Shown here one piece after another: positions 1 to 7,436 of a DNA stretch of 64,000 nucleotides (the stretch's first letter is position 1; every line of letters begins with the position of its first letter). The notes beneath the pieces are model-generated. The model worked only from the letters and a program-made list of their open reading frames with translations. It had not been told where the DNA came from and did not search any database. The stretch lies in the NCBI GenBank assembly GCA_963757135.1, contig CAVWQE010000006.1, forward strand, positions 434,001 to 498,000, given 5' to 3'. This DNA comes from Gp1-AA145 sp963757135. Lineage in GTDB: Bacteria; Acidobacteriota; Terriglobia; Terriglobales; Acidobacteriaceae. The position numbers were made by a program, and so were the translations under genes.

Positions 1-1599
1 AACTATGGTGGGTGTGTGGAACATTCTTCCTCTTCTTCAGCGTTTTTAGGATTGATGTCCGCTGGTGCGGACTGCTGAAGGCCGGAAGGAGTCAAACCTG
101 TGGGCCAACTACCAGTTCACTGCTTACTTCCATCCGGGAGAGGCTGGCATTTCGCCGGGGGCCGTCCGCGATGGCGTCACACTAAGGTGTTCAGCAACGA
201 ACCGTCTTACATGACTATCTTCGCACAGCCTGAGTAGATGTCAAGCGTAACTAGTTTATAACTGGTTGCAGGTAACTAGTTGCATACCCTTTTTTATAAC
301 ATACAAGCGTGGAAGGTTCGCACTAAGTCAAACTAAGTAGTAAGTAGTAAATGGTTGTATGTTGGTTTACTAAGTGAGTAATATGTGTGGCTTTGTGGTT
401 GGTGAGTCGCGTTGTTGGTGTAATAGAAATGTGTACTCGATGGTTAACGTTTGTTAGTTGGTTTACTGAATAGTTAACTTACATCGTTCAACACATCAAA
501 AGCGTTTCCCGCCACAGCTTTGACACTCTGGATCACCAACAGGGCGCAAGGTTGATGGTGTGGACTCGTAAAGGCGTGAGGATCAGCCGGTCGAAGGGGC
601 TTACTAGCGGGGTCTTCAGGAGTTGCTAGACAATGCGAGACAAATCACCTGTGTGTGAATTCACTGTCTAGCGTCTAGCGTCTAGCATCTCTCCTAATGA
701 GAACAAAAGAAAAGGCTTGATTTTGTCTATTCTTCATTGCTAGACGCGAGACACTCGTTCACTCACACAGCAACCTTGCCTCGCATGACAATTTATGTCA
801 CTCGCACGCCTCAAAAGACGACAACTGTTATGAAGTCTGCAAAGCCAACGTTCTAAAGTGTTTGCGAGTCAGAAGCGGTCATCTAGGGACGCTCTTGGTC
901 CGATAGTTAACGGACCAGACATGATCTAACTACCTTTGCAATCAACAAACACCATCGGATTTTGAATCCGAAGGCAGCGAACGTGCGGCGGTTAGGATAA
1001 CCGTCACGCATTTGTAAGTGATTGCGTGTGTGAGCCTTGCAAACGCTGTTGCATTGAGCGTTGCATAATAACGAAAACCCCCGCGCTGCTGATTCGTAAG
1101 ACTTCAGACACCAGATTCACCTGTAAACCTTGTTAAATCTTTGACTTGCAAAGTCGTCAGCAAAAAGGTACTACTTTTTATGAGCATTAAGGCCACCGGG
1201 GAACCCCCACGGAATCAATAGGATAGAGGCCGCCATAGCTGCGCAGAGAGGTTTTTGACCGGCACCTGTAACCCGGCGCACCTCCTGCCTTGAGAAGTAC
1301 GGGCCTGCCTCTTAAACCCGCAACGCTGCGCACAGGCTGCGCTCTGGCAACGTCCACCCATCGATGGTGACACTCAGCTACCCCTCAACGTCAGGCGATT
1401 CGCCTTCCTCCGCTACAAGGGGAGAGGATGACTCTCACCGTGGCCGGACGCGGATCGCCTAACTATAAGTAGAGAGGCCCACGGAAATAAAGTTGCTGCA
1501 CGCTGTTGACATTCAGCCGTGGGGCCACACAATACAGTTAGACGGGCAAGAGCAGGCCAGTTACTCCCACACAAGTTACAACCAATAAGGATTCTGGCA
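1..1599. other. Gene-poor, repeat-rich left part of the island
   Basis: I see no credible gene in this stretch. It is AT-richer than the chromosome to the right and full of short repeats: TAACTAGTT/TAACTGGTTGCA variants near 248-285, GTAGTAA and GGTTTACT-type repeats at 330-480, and GTCTAGC repeats at 625-745. A frame open from about 76 to a TAG at 235-237 has no plausible start and no recognisable product. Such a region could hold an origin, an attachment region or decayed genes; nothing in the sequence decides between these. Confidence 0.5.
625..745. repeat. GTCTAGC repeat cluster, direct and inverted
   Basis: Three GTCTAGC units stand head to tail at 666-686. The inverted form GCTAGAC lies on either side at 625-631 and 739-745, each followed by a GCGAGACA-like sequence. 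Either flank could pair with the central triplet to form a stem. The layout resembles an iteron or recombinase-binding cluster, but no replication protein is visible nearby, so the role is unknown. Confidence 0.6.
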
Positions 1600-1752
1600 A
1601 TGTCAATTCCAGCACTTATAACGCACGATGGAAGAGTGTTGTCGCAAGATACACCGACCCCATCACAGGTTGTTGAAGAACGCGAACCGGAATCCTTAGA
1701 TGTTATAGCGGCACGTGAAGCCGCAAAGCAAAGCACTACGAAACACCAATAA
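1600..1752 (+). CDS. Small hypothetical protein of the island (50 aa)
   Basis: I do not recognise this protein. The ATG at 1600 is preferred over an upstream in-frame start at 1519 because a purine-rich AATAAGGA lies about 7 bases upstream. The product begins MSIPALITHDGRVLSQ and is acidic in the middle, with a basic C-terminus. It is the first plausible gene after the non-coding stretch and lies on the same strand as the other small island genes. A short soluble protein is all that can be said. Confidence 0.45.
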   Translation: MSIPALITHDGRVLSQDTPTPSQVVEEREPESLDVIAAREAAKQSTTKHQ

Positions 1753-1830
1753 GCAATCTCAGTTTTCATCAGATAGTAACCAACCCCATCAATGTTTGTC
1801 GGATTGAATGAACAGTGAGAGGTTGCCGGT

Positions 1831-1908
1831 CTTCAAAGCTTTACCATCTGCGCAGATGGTGTTGATGAGAGGGCAAGCATTGCATGTTGCAACATGCAGC
1901 TTTGGAAG
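1831..1908. other. Nested palindromes: possible three-way-junction element
   Basis: Two perfect palindromes lie 21 bases apart: CCATCTGCGCAGATGG at 1844-1859 and an 18-base TGCATGT/ACATGCA palindrome at 1881-1898. Both are enclosed by an outer stem, CTTCAAAGCT (1831-1840) against AGCTTTGGAAG (1898-1908, one bulged G). Folded, this gives two arms on a common stem. It sits in the non-coding gap between two small genes, 66 bases before the next start codon. It could be a structured RNA, a cruciform replication or transfer site, or paired operators. Confidence 0.55.
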
Positions 1909-1974
1909 GCTGATCTGATTTCATAAGGGGTGCCTTAATTGGCACCTCACTTTTGTGAGAAGGAAATTATCAAC

Positions 1975-2157
1975 ATGGACAGGAAACTAGTGTTGGAAAG
2001 TAAAACCGACTTGCCTCTCAATCGAGTGCGTCTGACGTTTGCCAGCGACCCTCGCCACCACCTCGCGGAAATCATCATTGAGCGAGTTGTGAAGAATGAT
2101 GAAATCCCCGCTTCGTTCATTGTCGGGGAGTCATACCAACTCACTCAACTCATCTGA
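1975..2157 (+). CDS. Small hypothetical protein of the island (60 aa)
   Basis: This is an unrecognised 60-residue protein starting MDRKLVLESKTDLPLN. The ATG at 1975 is chosen because a GAGAAGGAAAT ribosome-binding sequence precedes it; an in-frame upstream start at 1939 lacks one. The pattern of alternating hydrophobic residues (VRLTFAS, AEIIIERVV, SFIVGESYQL) suggests a small beta-rich fold. It is followed by two hairpins and a strong terminator, so it probably ends a short transcript. No function can be assigned. Confidence 0.55.
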   Translation: MDRKLVLESKTDLPLNRVRLTFASDPRHHLAEIIIERVVKNDEIPASFIVGESYQLTQLI

Positions 2158-2198
2158 AGTAAACAACAAGCTTTTCGCGTGTCTGCCATACGCGAAAT

Positions 2199-2257
2199 GA
2201 ACCCCCGGCCCTTAATCATACGATGCCTTAGTCCATCGTGGGGCCGGGGTTTCTTTA
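2199..2257 (+). terminator. GC-rich hairpin with T-rich tail
   Basis: ACCCCCGGCCC at about 2201-2211 pairs with GGGCCGGGGTT at 2241-2251, followed by TTCTTT. The stem is about 11 bp with a 29-base loop that can itself pair in part. Another perfect 8-bp inverted repeat, TTTCGCGT/ACGCGAAA, lies just upstream at about 2174-2197. This would end transcription of the 1975-2157 gene. Confidence 0.65.
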
Positions 2258-2282
2258 AGTTCTGCGTCCATTAGCGCAGAAA

Positions 2283-2328
2283 CAGCACAGCCTTTGGTGT
2301 AACCACTGGCACTTTAAAGGCTGTGCTG
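2283..2328. other. 13-bp inverted repeat between island transcripts
   Basis: CAGCACAGCCTTT at 2283-2295 is exactly complementary to AAAGGCTGTGCTG at 2316-2328, with a 20-base loop that contains a further GGTG/CACT-like pairing. There is no uninterrupted T run after it, so it is less like an intrinsic terminator than the hairpin just before. It may be a leader structure for the downstream cluster or an operator. Confidence 0.45.
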
Positions 2329-2508
2329 CTCCCTAAATAGTTTTGGTGTGAGAAGCAATGCTCATTATTTGACTAGAACTTGCACCGCGTTGTTAAGTAC
2401 CGCTCGGATCACACCGACACGTCAAGTCAAGCACGTTGTTGACTTCTTAACAACACTTTCCGAGATGGGGTGCTTGCGACGGCATCCCATTCACAAGGTT
2501 TAACAAAC

Positions 2509-2691
2509 ATGGCCCCATCACAAAGAACGATGGAGCAAGAACTTATTGACGCCGGGTGGAAAGCACCCACTGATGATTCATGTAGTTGGTTAGACCCCAA
2601 AGGCAACACGTACTCCGGTGTTGAATACTGTTGGCGAATCCTGAAAGGTGACCAGTTCTCAAAGAGGCAATTATGGGCAAAGAAAAGTTGA
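2509..2691 (+). CDS. Small Trp-rich island protein, paralogue of the next gene
   Basis: This unrecognised 60-residue protein has a core reading LIDAGWKAP..SWLDPKGNTYS. The next gene has the same layout (LIALGWIDAQGHSITWSDW), so the two look like diverged tandem copies of one small domain. The ATG at 2509 follows an AAGGT; a second in-frame ATG at 2530 is also possible. It overlaps the next gene by 19 bases. The Trp/Cys-rich content suggests a small binding or adaptor protein, but no function is visible. Confidence 0.55.
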   Translation: MAPSQRTMEQELIDAGWKAPTDDSCSWLDPKGNTYSGVEYCWRILKGDQFSKRQLWAKKS

Positions 2692-2867
2692 TCGCTCTTG
2701 GTTGGATTGACGCGCAGGGCCATTCCATCACTTGGTCTGATTGGCAACAGCGGAAAAAGACTAAACACAGTCCGGTTTCATATTGGAAAGATGTTGACAG
2801 TGGCAAGCTAACCCCAATTAGCAACGTTTTAGCGGGGTACAAAGTGCACAAAGAGAAGGCGTCATGA
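2673..2867 (+). CDS. Small Trp-rich island protein, second paralogue (64 aa)
   Basis: This unrecognised protein begins MGKEKLIALGWIDAQGHS and shares with its upstream neighbour an LI-x-x-GW start followed by an SW-x-D segment. A GAGGCAAT sequence just upstream can serve as the ribosome-binding site. Its stop overlaps the start of the next gene (ATGA, 4 bases), so the cluster is probably translationally coupled. It is basic at the C-terminus. Confidence 0.6.
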   Translation: MGKEKLIALGWIDAQGHSITWSDWQQRKKTKHSPVSYWKDVDSGKLTPISNVLAGYKVHKEKAS

Positions 2868-3106
2868 GAACCCCATTACAGGATTTACAGAATGAACCTC
2901 TAATCACCAAACGTGAAGCCTTGAGGTTGCTTTCTGTGCAACTTCGCAAGCCCCGAATTGATGGGGCAGAGTTTTGTAAGGTTCTTGCTCTTTATTCCAA
3001 GTTGTCAGGTTGGGATGAGGAAGATTCACCGAACCCCGGTGATGAGGAAGTCAATTTGGACAAATTGGTGGCGGCGATGGAAAAGAAGAGGAAACAAAAT
3101 GGCTGA
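2864..3106 (+). CDS. Hypothetical phage-like small protein (80 aa)
   Basis: This 80-residue protein has a central segment EFCKVLALYSKLSGWDEED, a helix ending in a GW motif. Similar segments occur in small phage DNA-packaging-associated proteins, but that resemblance is weak and I do not assign the role. The N-terminal half is helical (TKREALRLLSVQL) and the C-terminus is charged. It overlaps the previous gene by 4 bases and the next by 8, which fits a tightly coupled phage-type gene block. Confidence 0.6.
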   Translation: MRTPLQDLQNEPLITKREALRLLSVQLRKPRIDGAEFCKVLALYSKLSGWDEEDSPNPGDEEVNLDKLVAAMEKKRKQNG

Positions 3107-3272
3107 GCCAACCACCACTCAACTTCTTGAGCAACTTCGCACTGCTAATAAAGCACCAGAAATGGCACACATTATTGTCCTGCTGCTTAACACGTGCGGC
3201 ATTTTCAATTACCAACAGATAGGTCATGAACTCGCAAGAATCAGCGTCACCAGCGGTCTTGGACGCAACTAA
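3099..3272 (+). CDS. Small hypothetical island protein (57 aa)
   Basis: This unrecognised protein starts MAEPTTTQLLEQLRTANKAP. The ATG at 3099 is preceded by GAGGAAACAA, a good ribosome-binding site, and overlaps the end of the previous gene. The middle part (MAHIIVLLLNTCGIF) is hydrophobic but short; it may be a buried helix or a single weak membrane segment. Thirty-seven bases separate it from the next gene. Confidence 0.55.
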   Translation: MAEPTTTQLLEQLRTANKAPEMAHIIVLLLNTCGIFNYQQIGHELARISVTSGLGRN

Positions 3273-3309
3273 ACAACATTAAACAACAAAAGAGGAGAAC
3301 AAACATTTT

Positions 3310-3855
3310 ATGAGCTACGGCAATTACACACAACTTCACAACCCGGCGAACGAAGACCCATTGAACGTGAAGGTGCGTGCTTCACTCGATGGCACGCTTA
3401 ATGAGTTGCCTGACACGTTCGACAACTGGAGTCCTGAGCGAGTCAAGGAAGCCGTGAAAGGCGTACAGGCGAACAACGCCAAGCGTGTTGCGCTGGATCA
3501 GGCTGCAACCGATTTTGTCGCTTTACACCCGGAATATATTGATTCTGAAGCGAATGGAAAGAGGTTAAACAACGCACTCGTTGCGAGGTTTGGTAATCGT
3601 GTGTTTACGGTTGCGGAATTTGAGCAGGAATATCAAGTGCTTCGCGCAAACAGCACGCTGCAACTCAATCAGGCAGAACTGAAGAGCCAGGAACAGGCCG
3701 CAAAGCAACAGCGTGCAGCAGAAGCGAGAGCACGTAATACTCAACCCACCATTGAGGAAATAGAACAAATGCCTTTGGAAGAAATTAGACGCAGAGACAC
3801 AATATCCCACGCTGAACGTATGCAGCGTCTTGCCGAAGAGGGTGGTTACTACTGA
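3310..3855 (+). CDS. Helical phage-like protein with coiled coil (181 aa)
   Basis: The product is charged, soluble and mostly helical. Residues about 110-150 are Gln/Ala/Glu-rich (NQAELKSQEQAAKQQRAAEA) and should form a coiled coil. The tail is short and charged, ending EEGGYY. A GAGGAG sequence lies about 13 bases upstream of the ATG. The composition recalls scaffold-like or internal virion proteins of phages, but I do not recognise the family. It is followed by a GNAT-like gene and two Gln/Ala-rich genes on the same strand. Confidence 0.6.
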   Translation: MSYGNYTQLHNPANEDPLNVKVRASLDGTLNELPDTFDNWSPERVKEAVKGVQANNAKRVALDQAATDFVALHPEYIDSEANGKRLNNALVARFGNRVFTVAEFEQEYQVLRANSTLQLNQAELKSQEQAAKQQRAAEARARNTQPTIEEIEQMPLEEIRRRDTISHAERMQRLAEEGGYY

Positions 3856-3878
3856 TCTTCTCTAAGGAAAATCACACA

Positions 3879-4334
3879 ATGCTTAGCAACATGAAGACAA
3901 CCATTTTCAAATTCGCAGACCTCTCGTGGCCCACACTCGCCAACATCAAGAAGTGGTTTCGGCAAGACATCGCACGCCCAGGCTTCACGTTGGAGAACTT
4001 TAGCAACAACCCCTCAATGAAGGTTGTGCAAGTCGAAAACTCAGTCGGGCAAACCATAGCACTATGCCCAATCGAACCTTGCTTTTTGGTGAGTCAGCTT
4101 ATCAACCCTGAAGCAACACTCATTGAAACAGGTGTTGCAGGAGATTATGCGGATCGTGCTCTTGCAAGATACGCGCAACAGGAAGGCATGACACGATTCC
4201 TGATCGTGTGTCCGCCTGACTACCCAAGTCAAAAAGACGAAAAATGGGTTCGCATCATCGAAAGAAAAGTTCCATTGGCAGCGATTCACACTGTTGGTTG
4301 TGCGGCGCAACCAACCAACGTTTGTATCAATTGA
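3879..4334 (+). CDS. GNAT-like acetyltransferase fold protein of the island
   Basis: This 151-residue protein has a layout similar to phage GNAT-like proteins: an N-terminal helix (WPTLANIKKWF), beta strands with MKVVQVENSVGQTIALCPIE, then a helix AGDYADRALARYAQQEGMT and a strand FLIVCPPDY. A clear acetyl-CoA loop (Q/R-x-x-G-x-G/A) is not visible, so it may be a structural relative without activity. The start at 3879 has AAGGA 10 bases upstream; a second ATG at 3891 is possible. The assignment is an inference from pattern only. Confidence 0.4.
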   Translation: MLSNMKTTIFKFADLSWPTLANIKKWFRQDIARPGFTLENFSNNPSMKVVQVENSVGQTIALCPIEPCFLVSQLINPEATLIETGVAGDYADRALARYAQQEGMTRFLIVCPPDYPSQKDEKWVRIIERKVPLAAIHTVGCAAQPTNVCIN

Positions 4335-4355
4335 AAGTTTAGGAGCAAAACAATT

Positions 4356-5822
4356 ATGGAAGACCAATCACAAACACAGCCGGATCAGGCTACATCAACT
4401 CTGGGTGCAGTAGCAGGGGGAATTCCATTGGCTGCACAGCAGGCTGAAGCAGCGGTAACACCCTCGCAACCTGCCCCATCACCTCAGCAACCAACACAGG
4501 CACCCACTCAATCGGGAAGCCGTCTGTCTCGGATCATCAGCGCGGTTGCAAACGTTGCTGACACAGCTTTGGCAAGCGTGCCTGATAAAGGTCGCCAGTC
4601 GTTTCTGACCGGAGCCGGTGAAGGTGCCAGAGCGGAACAAGCCAACATCGCTAATCAACAGGCAATTAAATTTCGCACGTTCGATGATTCCGTTAGGGCA
4701 GCGCAGTTGCACAATCAAGACCTTGAGATTCAGGCACGCACGCAGGCTCAAGCTGACGCACACCAAGCATCACAAGACGCTCAACACGATTGGGATGAGG
4801 CCCACGGCCTTGAGTACACTGAAATTCCAAACTCAGGGCAGGCCGCTACGGATTATCTAACCGCACAGACCGGCAATGGTGGGGCTTCCATCCCCGCTGG
4901 AACCCATTTATCGGCTGATGGGAAGACAATCTTAATTCCTAAACAATCAAGTGATACGCAGGCCGCGTTGTTAAAGAAATACCAGACCTTTGCATCTGCT
5001 TACAATCTCCCATCACTACCGGATGGTGCAAAGTTTGTGCCGGGGAAGTTCACCGATTATTTGCAGAACAAGTTAGAAGGTAAGAACCTAGATGGCAGTG
5101 TCATCAAGCATGATGACCTTCAGGGCGCGATTGCTGACTTGCAAACAACACGTGACAACCTTGCGAAAAAGGGCAACACCGACCCAAATGTTCTTAGTCA
5201 AATTGATGGAACCATCGGTCACTTGAAGGAAAATCAGACAGCTTTGGACGCTCACCAAGCGGGAGTGTTCAAGACACAACAGGCACAGCAGCTTGACACG
5301 TTAAACAAATCGGAAGCAATCAAAGCGAAGTACGCGGAGCAGAAGCAGGACAATGCGGCTGCTGACAAAGCGTCTGCGACAACCAACGGAAATTGGTTAC
5401 CTAAAGTGGGTGCCGATGAAAAGAAGAAAGCGGAACTTGCTGAAAACATCGCGTTCAATGCAAACGAAGTTGCATCAATAGTGATGAGACGGCCTGACAT
5501 TCTAGGTGCTGTGGCCGGACGATTCACCAACGCTCAGCAGATGATTGGGAACAACGATCCTGACATCTCTGCGCTTGGTGTTCACGTTCACAATATGGCT
5601 ATGGCGAACAGCGGTGTTCATGGTTTTAGATCGCAAGAAGGCGTTGAGAGCTATGAGCGTCAGTTGCTTAACAACTTCAAGAATGGGCCTGCTGCAATGG
5701 CCGGGGCTTTACGTGCCTCTACTGGTTCCGTGCAGACTTTCATTGATAACGCACGGCCTGAGGGATACAAGACACACAGCAAGCAGGGTGGTGCGGTTCG
5801 CGGAATGATGGGGGTGCAGTAA
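4356..5822 (+). CDS. Large Gln/Ala-rich structural-like protein of the island
   Basis: At 488 residues this is the largest protein of the island. The first 60 residues are low-complexity Gln/Pro/Thr/Ala. Then follow a helical segment with many Ala/Gln (about 90-145), a mixed middle region, and a long charged coiled-coil-like stretch around 260-345. The C-terminal 100 residues are more globular. There are no membrane segments or catalytic motifs. The make-up fits a virion-internal or tail-associated protein, but no family is recognised. AGGAG lies 9 bases upstream of the ATG, and the stop overlaps the next start by one base. Confidence 0.6.
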   Translation: MEDQSQTQPDQATSTLGAVAGGIPLAAQQAEAAVTPSQPAPSPQQPTQAPTQSGSRLSRIISAVANVADTALASVPDKGRQSFLTGAGEGARAEQANIANQQAIKFRTFDDSVRAAQLHNQDLEIQARTQAQADAHQASQDAQHDWDEAHGLEYTEIPNSGQAATDYLTAQTGNGGASIPAGTHLSADGKTILIPKQSSDTQAALLKKYQTFASAYNLPSLPDGAKFVPGKFTDYLQNKLEGKNLDGSVIKHDDLQGAIADLQTTRDNLAKKGNTDPNVLSQIDGTIGHLKENQTALDAHQAGVFKTQQAQQLDTLNKSEAIKAKYAEQKQDNAAADKASATTNGNWLPKVGADEKKKAELAENIAFNANEVASIVMRRPDILGAVAGRFTNAQQMIGNNDPDISALGVHVHNMAMANSGVHGFRSQEGVESYERQLLNNFKNGPAAMAGALRASTGSVQTFIDNARPEGYKTHSKQGGAVRGMMGVQ

Positions 5823-6361
5823 TGGCGAGTCCCGCAGTTTCACCACTTGAACAGTTAGAACAGCAGTCAGCACAGGCGCAACCGTCAACACCGGCTGCGT
5901 CTTCTGCTTCTAATCTCTCACCACTTGAACAGTTAGAGCAATCAACACAAAAGCAGGCACAACAAGCAGCCCCATCAGGTGAGGTTACAAACGATGTTGG
6001 CAACACTGTGATCGTTCCAAAGGATGGTGAGTCTTTTGCGGACACCATGAAGCGTGCGGCTGCTTATGGGAAGACTGTCACTCAGGATCAAATCAACAAG
6101 GAAATGGCATCGGCCCCCGGCAAGGTAGCAACGACACTTGCGGCTGCACCTGTGATTGGTGCGGGTGGGGCTGCTTCATTGGCTGCGCCGGGTGAAATCG
6201 CCGGAGCGGGTGAACGTCTGTTGCAACTTTCAGAGTCGCAGCTTGGTAAGTTTGCTGAGGCGTATCCACACATCGTTAAACTCGCCAGTGCGTTGGGCAC
6301 CCCTTTGACCATTGGCGGAATATACGAACTGTTCCAGCACGCCATGAGTAAAGGTAAGTAA
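5822..6361 (+). CDS. Ala/Gln-rich island protein with repeated SPLEQLEQ motif
   Basis: This 179-residue protein carries the motif SPLEQLEQ twice, near residues 7-14 and 33-40. A Gly/Ala-rich hydrophobic segment follows (VIGAGGAASLAAPGEIAGAG, about 116-135), then helices around LAKFAEAY-like and LTIGGIYELF. The hydrophobic segment could insert in a membrane or be buried. It shares the Gln/Ala-rich style of the previous gene, whose stop it overlaps (TAATG), so the two are probably partners. It is the last plus-strand gene of the island and ends 10 bases from a convergent gene. Confidence 0.6.
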   Translation: MASPAVSPLEQLEQQSAQAQPSTPAASSASNLSPLEQLEQSTQKQAQQAAPSGEVTNDVGNTVIVPKDGESFADTMKRAAAYGKTVTQDQINKEMASAPGKVATTLAAAPVIGAGGAASLAAPGEIAGAGERLLQLSESQLGKFAEAYPHIVKLASALGTPLTIGGIYELFQHAMSKGK

Positions 6362-6371
6362 TCAACGTGGG

Positions 6372-6674
6372 TCAACAGCTTTTCCTAAGCTGTTCAGATG
6401 CTTGGATGAGTTCAGCACTTCTGCGTCTTGTAGCAGCAGCCTGTTTATGCAGTTGCTGTGTTTCAGCGAACTTCGTTAAAAGCAGATCAAAAAGCAGATC
6501 AACTTTGCTCTGCCGCGTGAGCCACCGATCTAAGTCTTCAGAACGTGCGATGACCGGAGACCTTGGGGTGTTGTTGATACGCATGACAGGCAGTCCAAGA
6601 CATTCCCATCTTTGAACGGAGCGGACACCCCGTTGAAGGTGACTTGAAATCTCTTTCCAGCCGTTTAGAATCAT
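6372..6674 (-). CDS. Excisionase-like helix-turn-helix protein
   Basis: The 100-residue protein opens MILNGWKEISSHLQRGVRSVQRWE, followed by SPVIARSEDLDRWL: a MerR/excisionase-type winged helix-turn-helix fold common in Acidobacteriota. The start at 6674 is chosen because GGGAGGA lies 6 bases upstream; a longer frame from 6713 lacks such a site. The C-terminal 40 residues form a charged helix. Next to an integrase it may act as a directionality factor or element regulator; that role is inferred from context. Confidence 0.75.
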   Translation of the reverse strand: MILNGWKEISSHLQRGVRSVQRWECLGLPVMRINNTPRSPVIARSEDLDRWLTRQSKVDLLFDLLLTKFAETQQLHKQAAATRRRSAELIQASEQLRKSC

Positions 6675-6853
6675 GGCAGTCCTCCCGTGTCGAACCGTTT
6701 TTCCGTTCGTCAAAAGGTAGTCCCATTGAAGATAGGTTGCAAGACTTACGAACTCGCACGTTTCACGTTCTTTTGAACGGCTGAGGCTGCGTTTAACGAA
6801 GAATGATGGGTGGTTGGTAAATCTTCTGAAAAGGTGTGGGGGAGGTTTGGTTG
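6675..6853. other. Short intergenic gap, candidate control region of the HTH gene
   Basis: About 180 bases separate the HTH gene from the next minus-strand gene. They hold a short repeated ACGGTT/AACCGT-like element next to the HTH start (AACCGTTTTTCCGTT) and two nearby GAACGT/AACGTG-like words (ACTTACGAACTCGCACGTTTCACGTTC). These may be operator half-sites for the HTH protein. No gene is visible. Confidence 0.3.
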
Positions 6854-7054
6854 TTAGCGGCCTGCACCGGCTGCTTTCGCTCTCAGGGCTTTTACCAACT
6901 CCACCATTCGCGCACGCTTCCCGGCCCTGCGTGCTTTCTTCGTCTCTTTCGGATCACGCGCAGAGCGGCACTGCTTGACCTCGAACACCTGCCTCACCAA
7001 CTGCTCTGCTGACTTCAGTTCCTCTTCTGCTAAGAAATCAATGACCGGTTTCAT
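6854..7054 (-). CDS. Small basic hypothetical protein (66 aa)
   Basis: The product begins MKPVIDFLAEEELKSAEQLV and ends in a strongly basic Lys/Arg/Ala tail (ETKKARRAGKRARMVELVKA). It is entirely helical by composition. AGGAGA lies 6 bases upstream of the ATG, which supports it as a real gene. A small basic helical protein between an HTH regulator and an integrase could bind DNA as an accessory factor, but this is only a guess. Confidence 0.55.
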   Translation of the reverse strand: MKPVIDFLAEEELKSAEQLVRQVFEVKQCRSARDPKETKKARRAGKRARMVELVKALRAKAAGAGR

Positions 7055-7099
7055 GTTGGTTCTCCTGATGGTGATGTGCCTACCACAGCCCCATCAAGA

Positions 7100-7288
7100 C
7101 TACGCACCAACAGCCGCACCCATCGCACGCTGTGGTTGATTCGTGCGCTTCTGAAATTCGATTCCAACCCGAACGCATGATGGGATGTCACCGGCCAAGA
7201 AGTCTTTGCGCACAGGCTCAACGTTGCTGAATTTGCACTCTGCACGATACAGCTTGTAGTCGGCCTTCTGCTCCGCTGTCATTTCCAT
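7100..7288 (-). CDS. Small hypothetical protein upstream of HTH gene (62 aa)
   Basis: The start at 7288 (MEMTAEQKADYKLYRAECKF) has AGGGAGAA about 6 bases upstream, much better than upstream in-frame starts. The sequence is mixed, with two Cys, and ends QRAMGAAVGA. No family is recognised. It lies between the integrase and the small basic gene on the same strand, so the three may be co-transcribed. Confidence 0.5.
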   Translation of the reverse strand: MEMTAEQKADYKLYRAECKFSNVEPVRKDFLAGDIPSCVRVGIEFQKRTNQPQRAMGAAVGA

Positions 7289-7436
7289 TGTTGTTTCTCC
7301 CTGAATCAGATTTGAACTCCCGAACTGCTGCGATCCTCGCACCCGGCCTGAAGGCTGTAAATAGTCCTTCCGTACCCAAAAATTCGGAACCAACCCTATG
7401 GGTAACATTGCTTGCGTAGTTGGTGTTTTTCAACCA

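Noticed and set aside
900..1020. Possible tRNA-Gln (anticodon TTG)
   Set aside because: The anticodon arm is good, but no D arm, T arm or acceptor stem can be drawn around it.
2864..3106. Small terminase subunit
   Set aside because: Only a short helix-GW segment is reminiscent; size and context do not support it, and no large terminase is present.
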